From positions 40,711 through 104,710 of the forward strand of contig DBEP01000007.1 in assembly GCA_002294045.1 (NCBI GenBank): a stretch of DNA of 64,000 nt, in the 5' to 3' direction. Of this stretch, positions 23,763 to 31,230 are shown one piece after another. This DNA is from Lachnoclostridium sp. UBA903. Lineage in GTDB: Bacteria > Bacillota > Clostridia > Lachnospirales > Lachnospiraceae. Numbering within the stretch: the first letter of the stretch is position 1; each line of letters starts with the position of its first letter. A program made the position numbers and the translations under genes. The notes under the pieces are model-generated. The model did no database searches. It worked only from the letters and a program-made list of their open reading frames with translations, and had not been told where the DNA came from.

Positions 23763-25862
23763 TTACTTTGCCAATACCATCATAATGTCATTGCTTCGGC
23801 TGATAAATTTAGTCATGGCCTCCGGTTCAAGAGGTTTATGGCTCAACATGGCAAGGTCATACAATTGCTCGCACATCATAGTAACATGTTCGGCTTCCAT
23901 ATTATTAAAAATATATTCCACCAGCTTGTTATTGGCATTCAGAACTAAAGTCTCATTGCTGCCAAGCATTCCGGGGTCCATACCATACATATTGTACATC
24001 TTCATCATGTCCTGCATTCTGCGGCTTTCTTCAGAAAGAGTTACCATAGAAGAAACCTTGTCGTTTTTCAGCTTCATTACCTTCACTTCGAGCTTTTCCT
24101 TATTCAGGACTTTCCTGAACAATTCCGTAAGCTTTTCATTTTCTGCTTTTAAGGTCTCCTCATTACTTGCCTCTTCCTTAAAGCTGTCGGTAATATCCGC
24201 ATCAATTCTCTGGAAACGGTAGGATTTTTCCATCTGTTCCAGCTGTGTTATAAACGGCTGGTCTATGTTATGTGTTAATATCAGCGCATCAATGCCTTCT
24301 TCTTTAAACATGTTAATATATTGGCTTTGCTGCTGTTCATTGGTCACATAATAAATAATATGCTTCTCTTCTTCCTTTTCTTTCTCTTCTTTATTTTCTT
24401 CCTCTTTCTTATCCTCTTTTGCACCGGTATCGGCTTCGGCAGCGGATACTTTATCTTCCTTAACGTCTGCTTTATTTTCTTTAACGTCTGCTTTATTTTC
24501 TTCACTTGCCTCTACATAATCCGGTAAGGTAATATATTTTCCTTCCAGATTTTTAAAGATAATAAAGTCTTTTATTTTATCACGGAATTTCTCATCTTTT
24601 AAGCAGCCAAATTTAATGAACGGACTGATGTCATCCCAGAATTTTTCATAGCTTTCCCGTTCTACCTTAAACATTCCGGTTAACTTATCGGCAACTTTTT
24701 TAGTGATATAATCGGAAATCTTTTTAACAAAACCGTCATTTTGAAGCGCGCTTCTGGATACGTTTAACGGCAGGTCCGGACAGTCAATGGTGCCTTTTAA
24801 TAACAACAGGAATTCAGGAATAACTTCTTTGATATTATCGGCTATAAATACCTGATTGCTGTATAATTTTATGGTGCCTTCCAGAGTATCATATTCCGTA
24901 TTTAATTTGGGAAAATATAAAATCCCCTTTAAGTTAAAAGGATAATCCATATTCAGGTGAATCCAGAATAGCGGTTCCTTATAATCGTAGAAAACATTGC
25001 GGTAAAATTCTTTGTATTCTTCTTCCGTACAATCGTTAGGATGCTTTGTCCAAAGAGGTTGGGTGTTATTAATCGGTTCCGGTTTTTTAGGGCCTTTCTT
25101 CTCTTCCTCCTTGTCAGAATCTTCTTTCTCTTCTTCCTGCTCTGATACCTTGCCTTCTTCATCTACGGAAGCATCAATTACATTCTCATCCCCGCTGCCG
25201 GTATCCTCCGTCTCTTCTTCCGCAGGAGCATTGGCATTACTAAAGTATATCTCCACAGGCATAAAAGAACAATACTTTATTATAACTTCCCTGGCACGGT
25301 ATTCATTGGCAAATTCATAGCTGTCCTCATTCAGGTATAAGGTAATTTCCGTTCCTCTTTCGCTGCGTTTGCCTTCCTCCATGGAGAATTCCGTTCCGCC
25401 GACCGATTCCCAATAAACACTGGCGGCACCTTCCTGCCAGGATAAAGTTTCTATTGTCACTTTGTCGGCAACCATGAATGCGGAGTAGAAGCCCAGCCCG
25501 AAATGTCCGATTATCTGTTCCTCGCTGGCTTTATCCTTATATTTATTTAAAAAGTCCGCAGCCCCGGAAAATGCAATCTGATTAATATACTCTTTCACTT
25601 CATCAGCAGTCATTCCAATGCCGTTGTCGATAAATTTTATAGTTTTCTCTTCCGGATTTACAATTATGTCAATTTTATATTTATTATCTTCCGGAAGACT
25701 TGCTTCACCCATAAGTTCAAGCTTTTTCATCTTTGTAATGGCATCACTTCCGTTGGAAATTAATTCTCTGAAAAAAATATCATGATCCGAGTACAGCCAC
25801 TTTTTAATTATGGGGAAAATATTTTCCGAATTAATTGATAAGCTACCATGTTCATTCATCAT
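23763..25862 (-). CDS. htpG: Molecular chaperone HtpG (Hsp90) with acidic insertions
   Basis: A 699-residue Hsp90 homologue that refolds client proteins in the cytoplasm using ATP. The N-terminal GHKL ATPase has ELISNGSDAITKM, FIDNGIGMTADEV and GHFGLGFYSAFMV. Middle and C-terminal domains follow with LPLNVSRSALQND and NANNKLVEYIFNN. Usual bacterial HtpG is about 600-640 residues. The excess lies in two Glu/Lys/Asp-rich stretches, at about 212-265 (GDENVIDASVDEE...) and about 475-530, the latter with a tandem ENKADVK repeat. The first is at the position of the eukaryotic Hsp90 charged linker. Regulated by a promoter and CIRCE just upstream. Confidence 0.96.
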   Translation of the reverse strand: MMNEHGSLSINSENIFPIIKKWLYSDHDIFFRELISNGSDAITKMKKLELMGEASLPEDNKYKIDIIVNPEEKTIKFIDNGIGMTADEVKEYINQIAFSGAADFLNKYKDKASEEQIIGHFGLGFYSAFMVADKVTIETLSWQEGAASVYWESVGGTEFSMEEGKRSERGTEITLYLNEDSYEFANEYRAREVIIKYCSFMPVEIYFSNANAPAEEETEDTGSGDENVIDASVDEEGKVSEQEEEKEDSDKEEEKKGPKKPEPINNTQPLWTKHPNDCTEEEYKEFYRNVFYDYKEPLFWIHLNMDYPFNLKGILYFPKLNTEYDTLEGTIKLYSNQVFIADNIKEVIPEFLLLLKGTIDCPDLPLNVSRSALQNDGFVKKISDYITKKVADKLTGMFKVERESYEKFWDDISPFIKFGCLKDEKFRDKIKDFIIFKNLEGKYITLPDYVEASEENKADVKENKADVKEDKVSAAEADTGAKEDKKEEENKEEKEKEEEKHIIYYVTNEQQQSQYINMFKEEGIDALILTHNIDQPFITQLEQMEKSYRFQRIDADITDSFKEEASNEETLKAENEKLTELFRKVLNKEKLEVKVMKLKNDKVSSMVTLSEESRRMQDMMKMYNMYGMDPGMLGSNETLVLNANNKLVEYIFNNMEAEHVTMMCEQLYDLAMLSHKPLEPEAMTKFISRSNDIMMVLAK

Positions 25863-25921
25863 AAAATCGCTCCTTTATACATTCCTATAAAATTTTTTAA
25901 ATTATTGAACCACTAAAAATA

Positions 25922-25950
25922 ATATTAATACGCCTTAACAAATTTGTCAA
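25922..25950 (-). promoter_or_regulatory. htpG promoter
   Basis: On the minus strand TTGACA (25945-25950), a 17-base spacer and TAATAT (25922-25927) form a strong vegetative promoter about 60 bases before the ATG. Confidence 0.75.
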
Positions 25951-25957
25951 GAAAAAA

Positions 25958-25984
25958 TTAGCACTCAATTAACTTGAGTGCTAA
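25958..25984. promoter_or_regulatory. CIRCE operator (HrcA binding site)
   Basis: TTAGCACTC-N9-GAGTGCTAA is a perfect CIRCE element, the binding site of the heat-shock repressor HrcA. It lies 7 bases upstream of the htpG -35 rather than between promoter and gene. HrcA control of htpG differs from Bacillus subtilis, where htpG is not a CIRCE gene. Confidence 0.95.
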
Positions 25985-26048
25985 CAGTAGTTTTCCAAGC
26001 TATTCTGTTATCAGGCAAATCCGGCCATTCAATCCATAACACAATATA

Positions 26049-26077
26049 ACCGGCAAAATGTGCTTCATTCTGCCGGT
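26049..26077 (-). terminator. Hairpin after the DUF5721-like gene
   Basis: ACCGGCA (26049-26055) pairs with TGCCGGT (26071-26077); AAATG and CATTC extend the stem. It lies 95 bases downstream of the minus-strand gene at 26172-26669. No long T-tract follows, so it may be a modest terminator. Confidence 0.5.
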
Positions 26078-26171
26078 CATATTACATTCTGACATTTATT
26101 ATAGATATAGTATACGTTTGGATATGCGTATTATTCACAGGGAACCAATGAAAATTTTAACAAAAGGTTTC

Positions 26172-26669
26172 TTATGTTTCTTCCACTGCAATTTCATTAT
26201 GTCTTAAAAATAATTTTAACTCTTCATCCCAAGCCCATTCCAGAGATTTATCCATGCTGAAGCTTTTTATGGATGTGCCTGTAATAAGATGCAGACTGCC
26301 CTTGTCAAATTTTATATTCAGAAATAATCCGTTAATATCACTGAGAGGAATCGCCATGCCGGATTTTTGCAGTATATTTTCCATATCGGACACCGATAAT
26401 AACAGCACGATTTTAATATTCAGGGGGAGCTTATTCCCTTTAATCAAGGAATAAGCAATAGGTTTTATTTCAACCCAGGTAGAATATTTTCTTCCTTCCA
26501 GCAGTGTGGATTCCTCCGTAGAATAGTATTCTTCATTCAGCTTTCCTGAAATATAAAATTGATTAAATGTACTTATCTGCAATTCGGACAGCAGAAAATG
26601 ATCAAATACATTCTGTATGAGCAGGCTGGACATAAATGCCTTTATATCTATTATTTTGAGTGATATCAT
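26172..26669 (-). CDS. DUF5721-like conserved protein
   Basis: A 165-residue protein I recognise as resembling the DUF5721 family of Lachnospiraceae. It opens ISLKIIDIKAFMSSLL, then FDHFLLSELQISTFNQFYISGKL and YYSTEE. The second half is a beta-rich segment with SLHLITGTSIKSFSMDKSLE. Cytoplasmic, no helices in the membrane, function unknown. The start follows AGGAGG. It is a single gene divergent from the small Tyr-rich gene. Confidence 0.75.
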   Translation of the reverse strand: MISLKIIDIKAFMSSLLIQNVFDHFLLSELQISTFNQFYISGKLNEEYYSTEESTLLEGRKYSTWVEIKPIAYSLIKGNKLPLNIKIVLLLSVSDMENILQKSGMAIPLSDINGLFLNIKFDKGSLHLITGTSIKSFSMDKSLEWAWDEELKLFLRHNEIAVEET

Positions 26670-26771
26670 GTATATTTCCTCCTATATTACAAACACTAAG
26701 ATAGCATGTTTAACTGACATGCCGCAGTAAATAGGACTTCAGTAAGAAGGATATGACAGGAGGGACAAATT

Positions 26772-26969
26772 ATGTATTTTGATCATACCAAACGAAGCTA
26801 TTATCGATTTCCGGCCAAAAACAGCATAACCGATTTCGATACACAGATACCTTACTATTTCCCGGAAAAGAATTCTATGGTTTCTGAGGATATGTACGGA
26901 AGCTTCCAGGACTCAAACTACTATAATTACGATGATGTCCACGACTATACTCATGGAAATACCTTATGA
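26772..26969 (+). CDS. Small Tyr/Asp-rich hypothetical protein
   Basis: A 65-residue protein with AGGAGGG eight bases before the ATG. Composition is rich in Tyr, Asp, Ser and Phe (FDHTKRSYYRFP, SNYYNYDDVHDYTHG), with no hydrophobic helix and no Cys. Tyr-rich short proteins of this kind occur in spore coats, but no family is recognised. A good terminator follows at 27010-27041. The strong ribosome site and terminator support a real gene. Confidence 0.65.
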   Translation: MYFDHTKRSYYRFPAKNSITDFDTQIPYYFPEKNSMVSEDMYGSFQDSNYYNYDDVHDYTHGNTL

Positions 26970-27009
26970 AAACCCAGCTTTGAAGCCTAAAAAAATCTAC
27001 TGAACGTTA

Positions 27010-27041
27010 AACGGGGGGTGCATATTTTACATCCCCCGTTC
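27010..27041. terminator. Terminator between convergent genes
   Basis: AACGGGGGGTG pairs with CATCCCCCGTT over a short AT loop, followed by TCTCTTTAATT on the plus strand. It serves the small Tyr-rich gene and probably the opposing TraX-like gene. Confidence 0.8.
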
Positions 27042-27048
27042 TCTTTAA

Positions 27049-27741
27049 TTATTGAAAAATCGGAAGCAGGCTGATTAAATATAAAAATAAAATATGCGCA
27101 GGGTAGAAAACATAAAATATGTATTTATTCCCCTGTGGTCCTCTTTGTCCGTTATAGAACCAGATAAATAATATAGATAAGGCTGCAAGCAGCTGTATGC
27201 CTAAACCAAAGAGGAGATTCGCCAATACTACCCCAACGGCAAGAAATATTTTGTTCCCGCGGAAAACATAAAACACAATAATCAAAAGGACTCCCATATA
27301 TTTATAATCTGTGTTCAGAAAATTCGCCAGGGCACAGCCGGCTATAACTGCCAGGCCATTAAAAAGAATATCTAAAAATAAATTCTTTGCAAATTTATTA
27401 TGAATTATACTCATAAAATAAATTACGACCAAACCCATAAATAAAGTAAAGAATACGTTTTGATGCAGTAAAAATCCGTTCTGTACGGTTCTTTCCGAAA
27501 ATGCCAAATCAAAGGGAATCTCGGATATAAGGGCAAAAATTCCCAATCTTACCAGATATTTTTTTGTATTTTTCGTATGTTTAAATCCTTCCACCAGCAA
27601 AAAGCAGAAAATGGGGAATGCCAATCTTCCGATACTTCTGCATATCCAATATACTGTGGAATCCGGCGGCAGTAACACAGCCGCCATATGGTCAATGAAC
27701 ATAGTAATAATTGCAATCATTTTTAATATATAACCATTCAT
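27049..27741 (-). CDS. TraX-family membrane protein
   Basis: A 230-residue polytopic membrane protein from ATG at 27741, preceded by GAAGGG; the longer frame to 27765 lacks a site. It opens LKMIAIITMFIDHMAAVLLPP, then RSIGRLAFPIFCFLLVEGFKHT and RLGIFALISEIPFDLAF, the hallmark segments of the TraX family, whose plasmid founder acetylates pilin. Chromosomal members of Firmicutes are probably acyltransferase-like membrane enzymes with unknown substrates. The next gene upstream in the same direction is a tiny frame 24 bases away. Confidence 0.85.
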   Translation of the reverse strand: MNGYILKMIAIITMFIDHMAAVLLPPDSTVYWICRSIGRLAFPIFCFLLVEGFKHTKNTKKYLVRLGIFALISEIPFDLAFSERTVQNGFLLHQNVFFTLFMGLVVIYFMSIIHNKFAKNLFLDILFNGLAVIAGCALANFLNTDYKYMGVLLIIVFYVFRGNKIFLAVGVVLANLLFGLGIQLLAALSILFIWFYNGQRGPQGNKYIFYVFYPAHILFLYLISLLPIFQ

Positions 27742-27765
27742 ATTTTTTCCCTTCGCTAAGGGCAA

Positions 27766-27837
27766 TTACAAACCTGCAATTGCTTTTCGCAGCTCCCCGG
27801 GCATACTGCCAGAAACAGAAACAGCATAATGCTCCAT
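27766..27837 (-). CDS. Possible 23-residue peptide
   Basis: ATG at 27837 with GGAAAGG six bases upstream encodes MEHYAVSVSGSMPGELRKAIAGL. It ends 24 bases before the TraX-like start and may be cotranscribed. No family known; it could be a leader or a remnant. Confidence 0.3.
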   Translation of the reverse strand: MEHYAVSVSGSMPGELRKAIAGL

Positions 27838-27856
27838 GGGCATCCTTTCCTAAATA

Positions 27857-27872
27857 TTATGAAATTTCATAA
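27857..27872. promoter_or_regulatory. 16-bp perfect palindrome
   Basis: TTATGAAATTTCATAA is a perfect palindrome about 20 bases before the small peptide frame. It may be an operator; no regulator gene is adjacent. Confidence 0.35.
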
Positions 27873-27901
27873 CTATAATTTTATACCCTAAGTAAGAGGG
27901 T

Positions 27902-27973
27902 TTAATTTTCTGCCATACTGTTTCTAAATTCCTGCCAAACAGTTCCCTCCTGAATTTTACTTCTCTTTGCCAT
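27902..27973 (-). CDS. Possible 23-residue peptide
   Basis: ATG at 27973 (alternative ATG at 27976) after GAGGA encodes a polar peptide, AKRSKIQEGTVWQEFRNSM followed by AEN. Its 3' DNA, TATGGCAGAAAATTAAACC, occurs again on the minus strand near 43812-43830 in a degenerate context, so it belongs to some repeated small gene or element. Confidence 0.3.
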   Translation of the reverse strand: MAKRSKIQEGTVWQEFRNSMAEN

Positions 27974-28013
27974 CATCAGTCCTCTAAAAACACCGCTTTT
28001 CCTCATACCTGTT

Positions 28014-28676
28014 TTACAGATGCATTCTTTTATTCAGCTCTGTTTTAATATTTTCTCCTTCGAATAAGATTACGGCCGCCAGTGACAATATACTGACGGA
28101 TATGGAAATAACCGAAGGATACTTTACATGAAGCAGGTTTAATAAAATAAACAGAACAGGAATAATGCCAAAAATGCTGTCTAATACAATATAAAAAATA
28201 AAATCCCGTACACCAAGACGTAAAATTTTGGCCGTAATGTACATAACAACCATGGCAACCACGCAGACAACGGGAATTACGTACTCCAAAGACCATCCTC
28301 TCCATCCGGTCCGCCAGTCCCAGATAACTGCCAGAACGGATATAACCGCCACCTGCCAGATAATGGTTTTAGGTATATTATGCCTTTTACGGATTACCAT
28401 GGCAAGACTGATCCATATACACAATATGCCTGCTATAATAAACATGGGCCGGTTAACATCTACCGGAAACATGGCATTTACGGCAAAGCTGATAACAACA
28501 ATGCAGATGGATATAAACACCATGACACGAATTATTACATTATACTGATAAGTTACCGGGACATCAGGAAATATTTCCTCCTCTTCACTTCCGGTTCCGG
28601 ACAGCGTATTCCGGCACAAAGGGCAGTATTTCCGGCTGCCCCGGACTTTAACCTTACAATGCTCGCAATACTGCAT
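28014..28676 (-). CDS. DUF6320-like zinc-ribbon membrane protein
   Basis: A 220-residue protein. The N-terminal zinc ribbon is YCEHCKVKVRGSRKYCPLC (CxxC-N12-CxxC), followed by an acidic linker and six hydrophobic helices (from about residue 47 to 210). It resembles the DUF6320 family often found next to condensation-like acyltransferases and HSL-type esterases in Lachnospiraceae, exactly the genes upstream here. It is the last gene of that three-gene operon, 15 bases after the acyltransferase, with GGGAGG before the ATG. Function unknown; a membrane partner for the acyltransferase is an inference. Confidence 0.75.
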   Translation of the reverse strand: MQYCEHCKVKVRGSRKYCPLCRNTLSGTGSEEEEIFPDVPVTYQYNVIIRVMVFISICIVVISFAVNAMFPVDVNRPMFIIAGILCIWISLAMVIRKRHNIPKTIIWQVAVISVLAVIWDWRTGWRGWSLEYVIPVVCVVAMVVMYITAKILRLGVRDFIFYIVLDSIFGIIPVLFILLNLLHVKYPSVISISVSILSLAAVILFEGENIKTELNKRMHL

Positions 28677-28691
28677 GCTTTTTCCTCCCTG

Positions 28692-29951
28692 TTAAAGATT
28701 TGCTGCTATTATTACATCAATCCCTTTTCTGGTAAGGGCCTGAAAAAAAGTTTTCTGTATATCCGTATCCGTAAAAGGCGACGTAAAACTTACAACCAGA
28801 TTATCTCCGTAGGAACACATGCATATCTGCGGTCTCCTGGCACTGGTAAATACATCAAACTGCCTGATATATGGAGCAAACTCAGCAGGTATGGTTATCT
28901 TTCCCACATTGGACAGAGCAGCCGTAATGCCTCTTTCATTAACCCGGTTGGCTAGCTGCAGCGTAATATCCTTAAGTGCCAAAGGTACTGCCCTTGTAAA
29001 TACATTGTGTTCCAATGCCGCCAGCCGCTCCATGTGATTTTTAAGACGCTCTTCTGTTAATTCATTATTGAAGCTTCCATTGACACTTATTATTATATCT
29101 TTAAAATCCGTACTGTTTTTACCAAAATGATAGCCGATATTAACGGTGCCAAAAAAATTCCTGGCCGATTCCGATTCAAAATAATTTCTCAGATTTACGG
29201 GAACGGATATAATTACCGGACGTTTTTTCCCTCTTTCCGTCATGCTTTTATAAATGGAATGCATAAATAACGCAGTCAGGAAAACCGTAAGCGTGGTATC
29301 GTATTCATGGGCAGCCTTAAGGACAGCCTTCACCGACATCTTTCCTTCCACAAGCTGCATCCGGTTTTCTTCCTTTCTGGTTCCTCTTATATGATATGCC
29401 CTTTCACCTTTTACCGTCAGGGAAAGCCTTTTGCCGGTGTAGTGCCTTAGAAAGCTGTCATCCATTTTCTGGCTGATAGAAGCTTCATAATCAAATTTAG
29501 GTAAATTTTCACCAAAAGAATCCTTATACTTCCGTATCAGATACTGGTACAGCAGACTTTTCATGAACCAAAGAGCGCCGGTCCCGTCGGAAAGAGCATG
29601 GTAAATTTCCAGATTTATTCTATTTCTATAATAAAAAACCCGAAATAACAGATTTCTTCTGTTTTCGTTATAAATTCTGGCACAGACGGGAAGGGCCTCT
29701 TCTTCAACGACAGGCCGCAGGCTGCTTGTTTCGAAATAATACCAGAAAACTCCTTTTCTCAGAACTGATTTATATAACGGGAAAATTTCGATTGTCTCAT
29801 CTAGAGCTTCCTGCAGGATAACCGGGTCAACCGGCTGGAATAATTCACAGGCAAAACGGAAAACCTTGGTATCCCTTTCATTACTGGTAGGCGGAAAAAT
29901 CTTCGCAGCATTGTCAAGTCTGGTCCATTCAACCCTTTTACGATGTTTCAT
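28692..29951 (-). CDS. Condensation-domain-like acyltransferase
   Basis: A 419-residue protein of the CoA-dependent acyltransferase/condensation fold (alcohol acetyltransferase-like). The catalytic HxxxD motif is HALSDGTGALWF (about residues 116-127). A DFGWG-like region is replaced by PQICMCSYGDNLVVSF near the C-terminus (about 373-388). Such enzymes transfer an acyl group to a hydroxyl or amine. Its start overlaps the upstream esterase gene end by 14 bases and follows GAGGAG. Substrate unknown. Together with the esterase and the membrane protein it may modify a lipid or surface molecule. Confidence 0.8.
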   Translation of the reverse strand: MKHRKRVEWTRLDNAAKIFPPTSNERDTKVFRFACELFQPVDPVILQEALDETIEIFPLYKSVLRKGVFWYYFETSSLRPVVEEEALPVCARIYNENRRNLLFRVFYYRNRINLEIYHALSDGTGALWFMKSLLYQYLIRKYKDSFGENLPKFDYEASISQKMDDSFLRHYTGKRLSLTVKGERAYHIRGTRKEENRMQLVEGKMSVKAVLKAAHEYDTTLTVFLTALFMHSIYKSMTERGKKRPVIISVPVNLRNYFESESARNFFGTVNIGYHFGKNSTDFKDIIISVNGSFNNELTEERLKNHMERLAALEHNVFTRAVPLALKDITLQLANRVNERGITAALSNVGKITIPAEFAPYIRQFDVFTSARRPQICMCSYGDNLVVSFTSPFTDTDIQKTFFQALTRKGIDVIIAANL

Positions 29952-30873
29952 TTGTAATCTCCTCTTGCAGAAATCGATTAATTATGGCATAGCAATTCGA
30001 AACATATACGGAATGCTTTGGCAAAGATAGAAATCCATGGAGCGCATCTTTCATCCTCTCTATTCTTACAGTATTTCCATATTTCCTCAAACACATTCCG
30101 TAGGCTTCTCCTTCATCACGAAGGGGATCGTACTCAGCCGTTATAATCAGGGTTTTCGGCTGATTGCTTAAATCTTCGGCTAAAAGCGGCGCAACATAAG
30201 GGCTTAAACGGTCTTCCTCCCTGCTTAGATATAAATCCATATATTCGCTAATCCGTTTTGAAGTCATAAGATAACCGCTACCGTTCACCCGTACGGAAGG
30301 ATAGGGTGAATTCTCACTGTGGTCATGATAAGTTATCGGATATATAAGTATCTGTTTATCCGGCAAAAATTCCCCCCTGTCCCTGGCCATCAGGGAAACC
30401 GCTGCTGCCAGATTGCCTCCGGCACTATCCCCGATTAAAACAATTTCCTCAGGTTTTGCCTGAAACAGGCTGTGGTCCGTAAAGATATCCCTGGTCACAT
30501 AATAACAGTCTTCAACGCCTGCCGGGTAAGGGAATTCCGGAGCCAGACTGTAATCTACCGATACTACCATATATCCGGTTTCATTAGCCATATTCGCACA
30601 GATATAACTGTAACTGCCGGTATTACCCGTAACCCAGCCCCCGCCGTGAAAGAAAAGAAGAATTTTGAATCCGCTGCTTACATTGGGTCTAAATATCTTC
30701 ACCGGTATTTCCCTGCCCTGGAATGCAATTTTTCTGTCCAGCGGTTTAAATAAGGGTTTTATATAGGGATGGGCCGCACTGATTATCTTCCGGTGCAGCT
30801 TATAATTGTTCTTTAAATTGATAGGAAAAGAGAGGGCTTTTAAAGCCATCCTCCTTACCCTGCTCATAGCCAT
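29938..30873 (-). CDS. Alpha/beta hydrolase, hormone-sensitive-lipase (HSL) family esterase
   Basis: About 311 residues from ATG at 30873, which has GGGAGG six bases upstream; the frame extends to 30927 without a site. The oxyanion motif is FFHGGGWVTG, the nucleophile is in LIGDSAGGNLAAA, the acid Asp is probably in AEYDPLRDEG and the His is in DALHGFLSL. Members hydrolyse short-chain esters in the cytoplasm. It is the first gene of an operon with the acyltransferase and DUF6320-like genes. A TATAAT box at 30929-30934 (minus strand) with a weak TTTATC could be its promoter. Confidence 0.88.
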   Translation of the reverse strand: MAMSRVRRMALKALSFPINLKNNYKLHRKIISAAHPYIKPLFKPLDRKIAFQGREIPVKIFRPNVSSGFKILLFFHGGGWVTGNTGSYSYICANMANETGYMVVSVDYSLAPEFPYPAGVEDCYYVTRDIFTDHSLFQAKPEEIVLIGDSAGGNLAAAVSLMARDRGEFLPDKQILIYPITYHDHSENSPYPSVRVNGSGYLMTSKRISEYMDLYLSREEDRLSPYVAPLLAEDLSNQPKTLIITAEYDPLRDEGEAYGMCLRKYGNTVRIERMKDALHGFLSLPKHSVYVSNCYAIINRFLQEEITNETS

Positions 30874-31016
30874 GGACATCCTCCCTGCTGTTTTCAAAAC
30901 ACATAACGAATTAAAAAACTTTCTCATATTATAACATTAATTGTAGAACAGATAAAGAGCAAAAGATATTTTCCCAGGACAAATGCAACTCTCTTATACT
31001 AAAAACAATAAAACAC

Positions 31017-31044
31017 TTGCAAAAAAGTAAATTTACGTTAAAAT
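31017..31044 (+). promoter_or_regulatory. Promoter of the ABC-F transcript
   Basis: TTGCAA (31017-31022), a 16-base spacer and TAAAAT (31039-31044) form a plausible vegetative promoter. The predicted start near 31050 leaves a leader of about 180 bases before the ABC-F gene. Confidence 0.6.
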
Positions 31045-31049
31045 AGAAA

Positions 31050-31230
31050 TGAATCTTTGTGGTGCCCCAATGTCGGCATCCTGACAGAAGGTTGAAAGAA
31101 AATATTAGAAAGTGAAAGGACGCCACATTGTGATTCTTTCAACCTGTGAAACTTGTTTCACATTTTTTATTGTGGCAATACCGCAGACTGGTTTGCGGTA
31201 TGCAATTGCAGATTGCAATGGGTGTAAAAA
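31050..31230 (+). promoter_or_regulatory. Structured leader with internal terminator (candidate attenuator)
   Basis: The leader holds interleaved pairings. A: CAATGTCGGCATCC (31068-31081) with GGACGCCACATTG (31118-31130). B: GGTTGAAAGAA (31090-31100) with TTCTTTCAACC (31134-31144), perfect. Directly after B comes an intrinsic terminator (31145-31168). Two more hairpins (31178-31201, ATACCGCA/TGCGGTAT; 31201-31217, TGCAAT/ATTGCA) precede the ribosome site GGGTG. Because A and B interleave, they exclude each other or form a pseudoknot. A short frame (ATG at 31070, MSAS) lies at arm A. The layout resembles antibiotic-responsive attenuators of resistance ABC-F genes. Confidence 0.6.
31145..31168 (+). 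terminator. Leader terminator upstream of ABC-F
   Basis: TGTGAAA-CTTG-TTTCACA followed by six T, inside the leader and 62 bases before the coding start. TTTCAC can also pair with GTGAAA at 31112-31117, giving an antiterminator. Confidence 0.75.

Noticed and set aside
24465..24497. Short tandem DNA repeat that could suggest a CRISPR or satellite
   Set aside because: It is an in-frame duplication encoding ENKADVK inside htpG, not an array.
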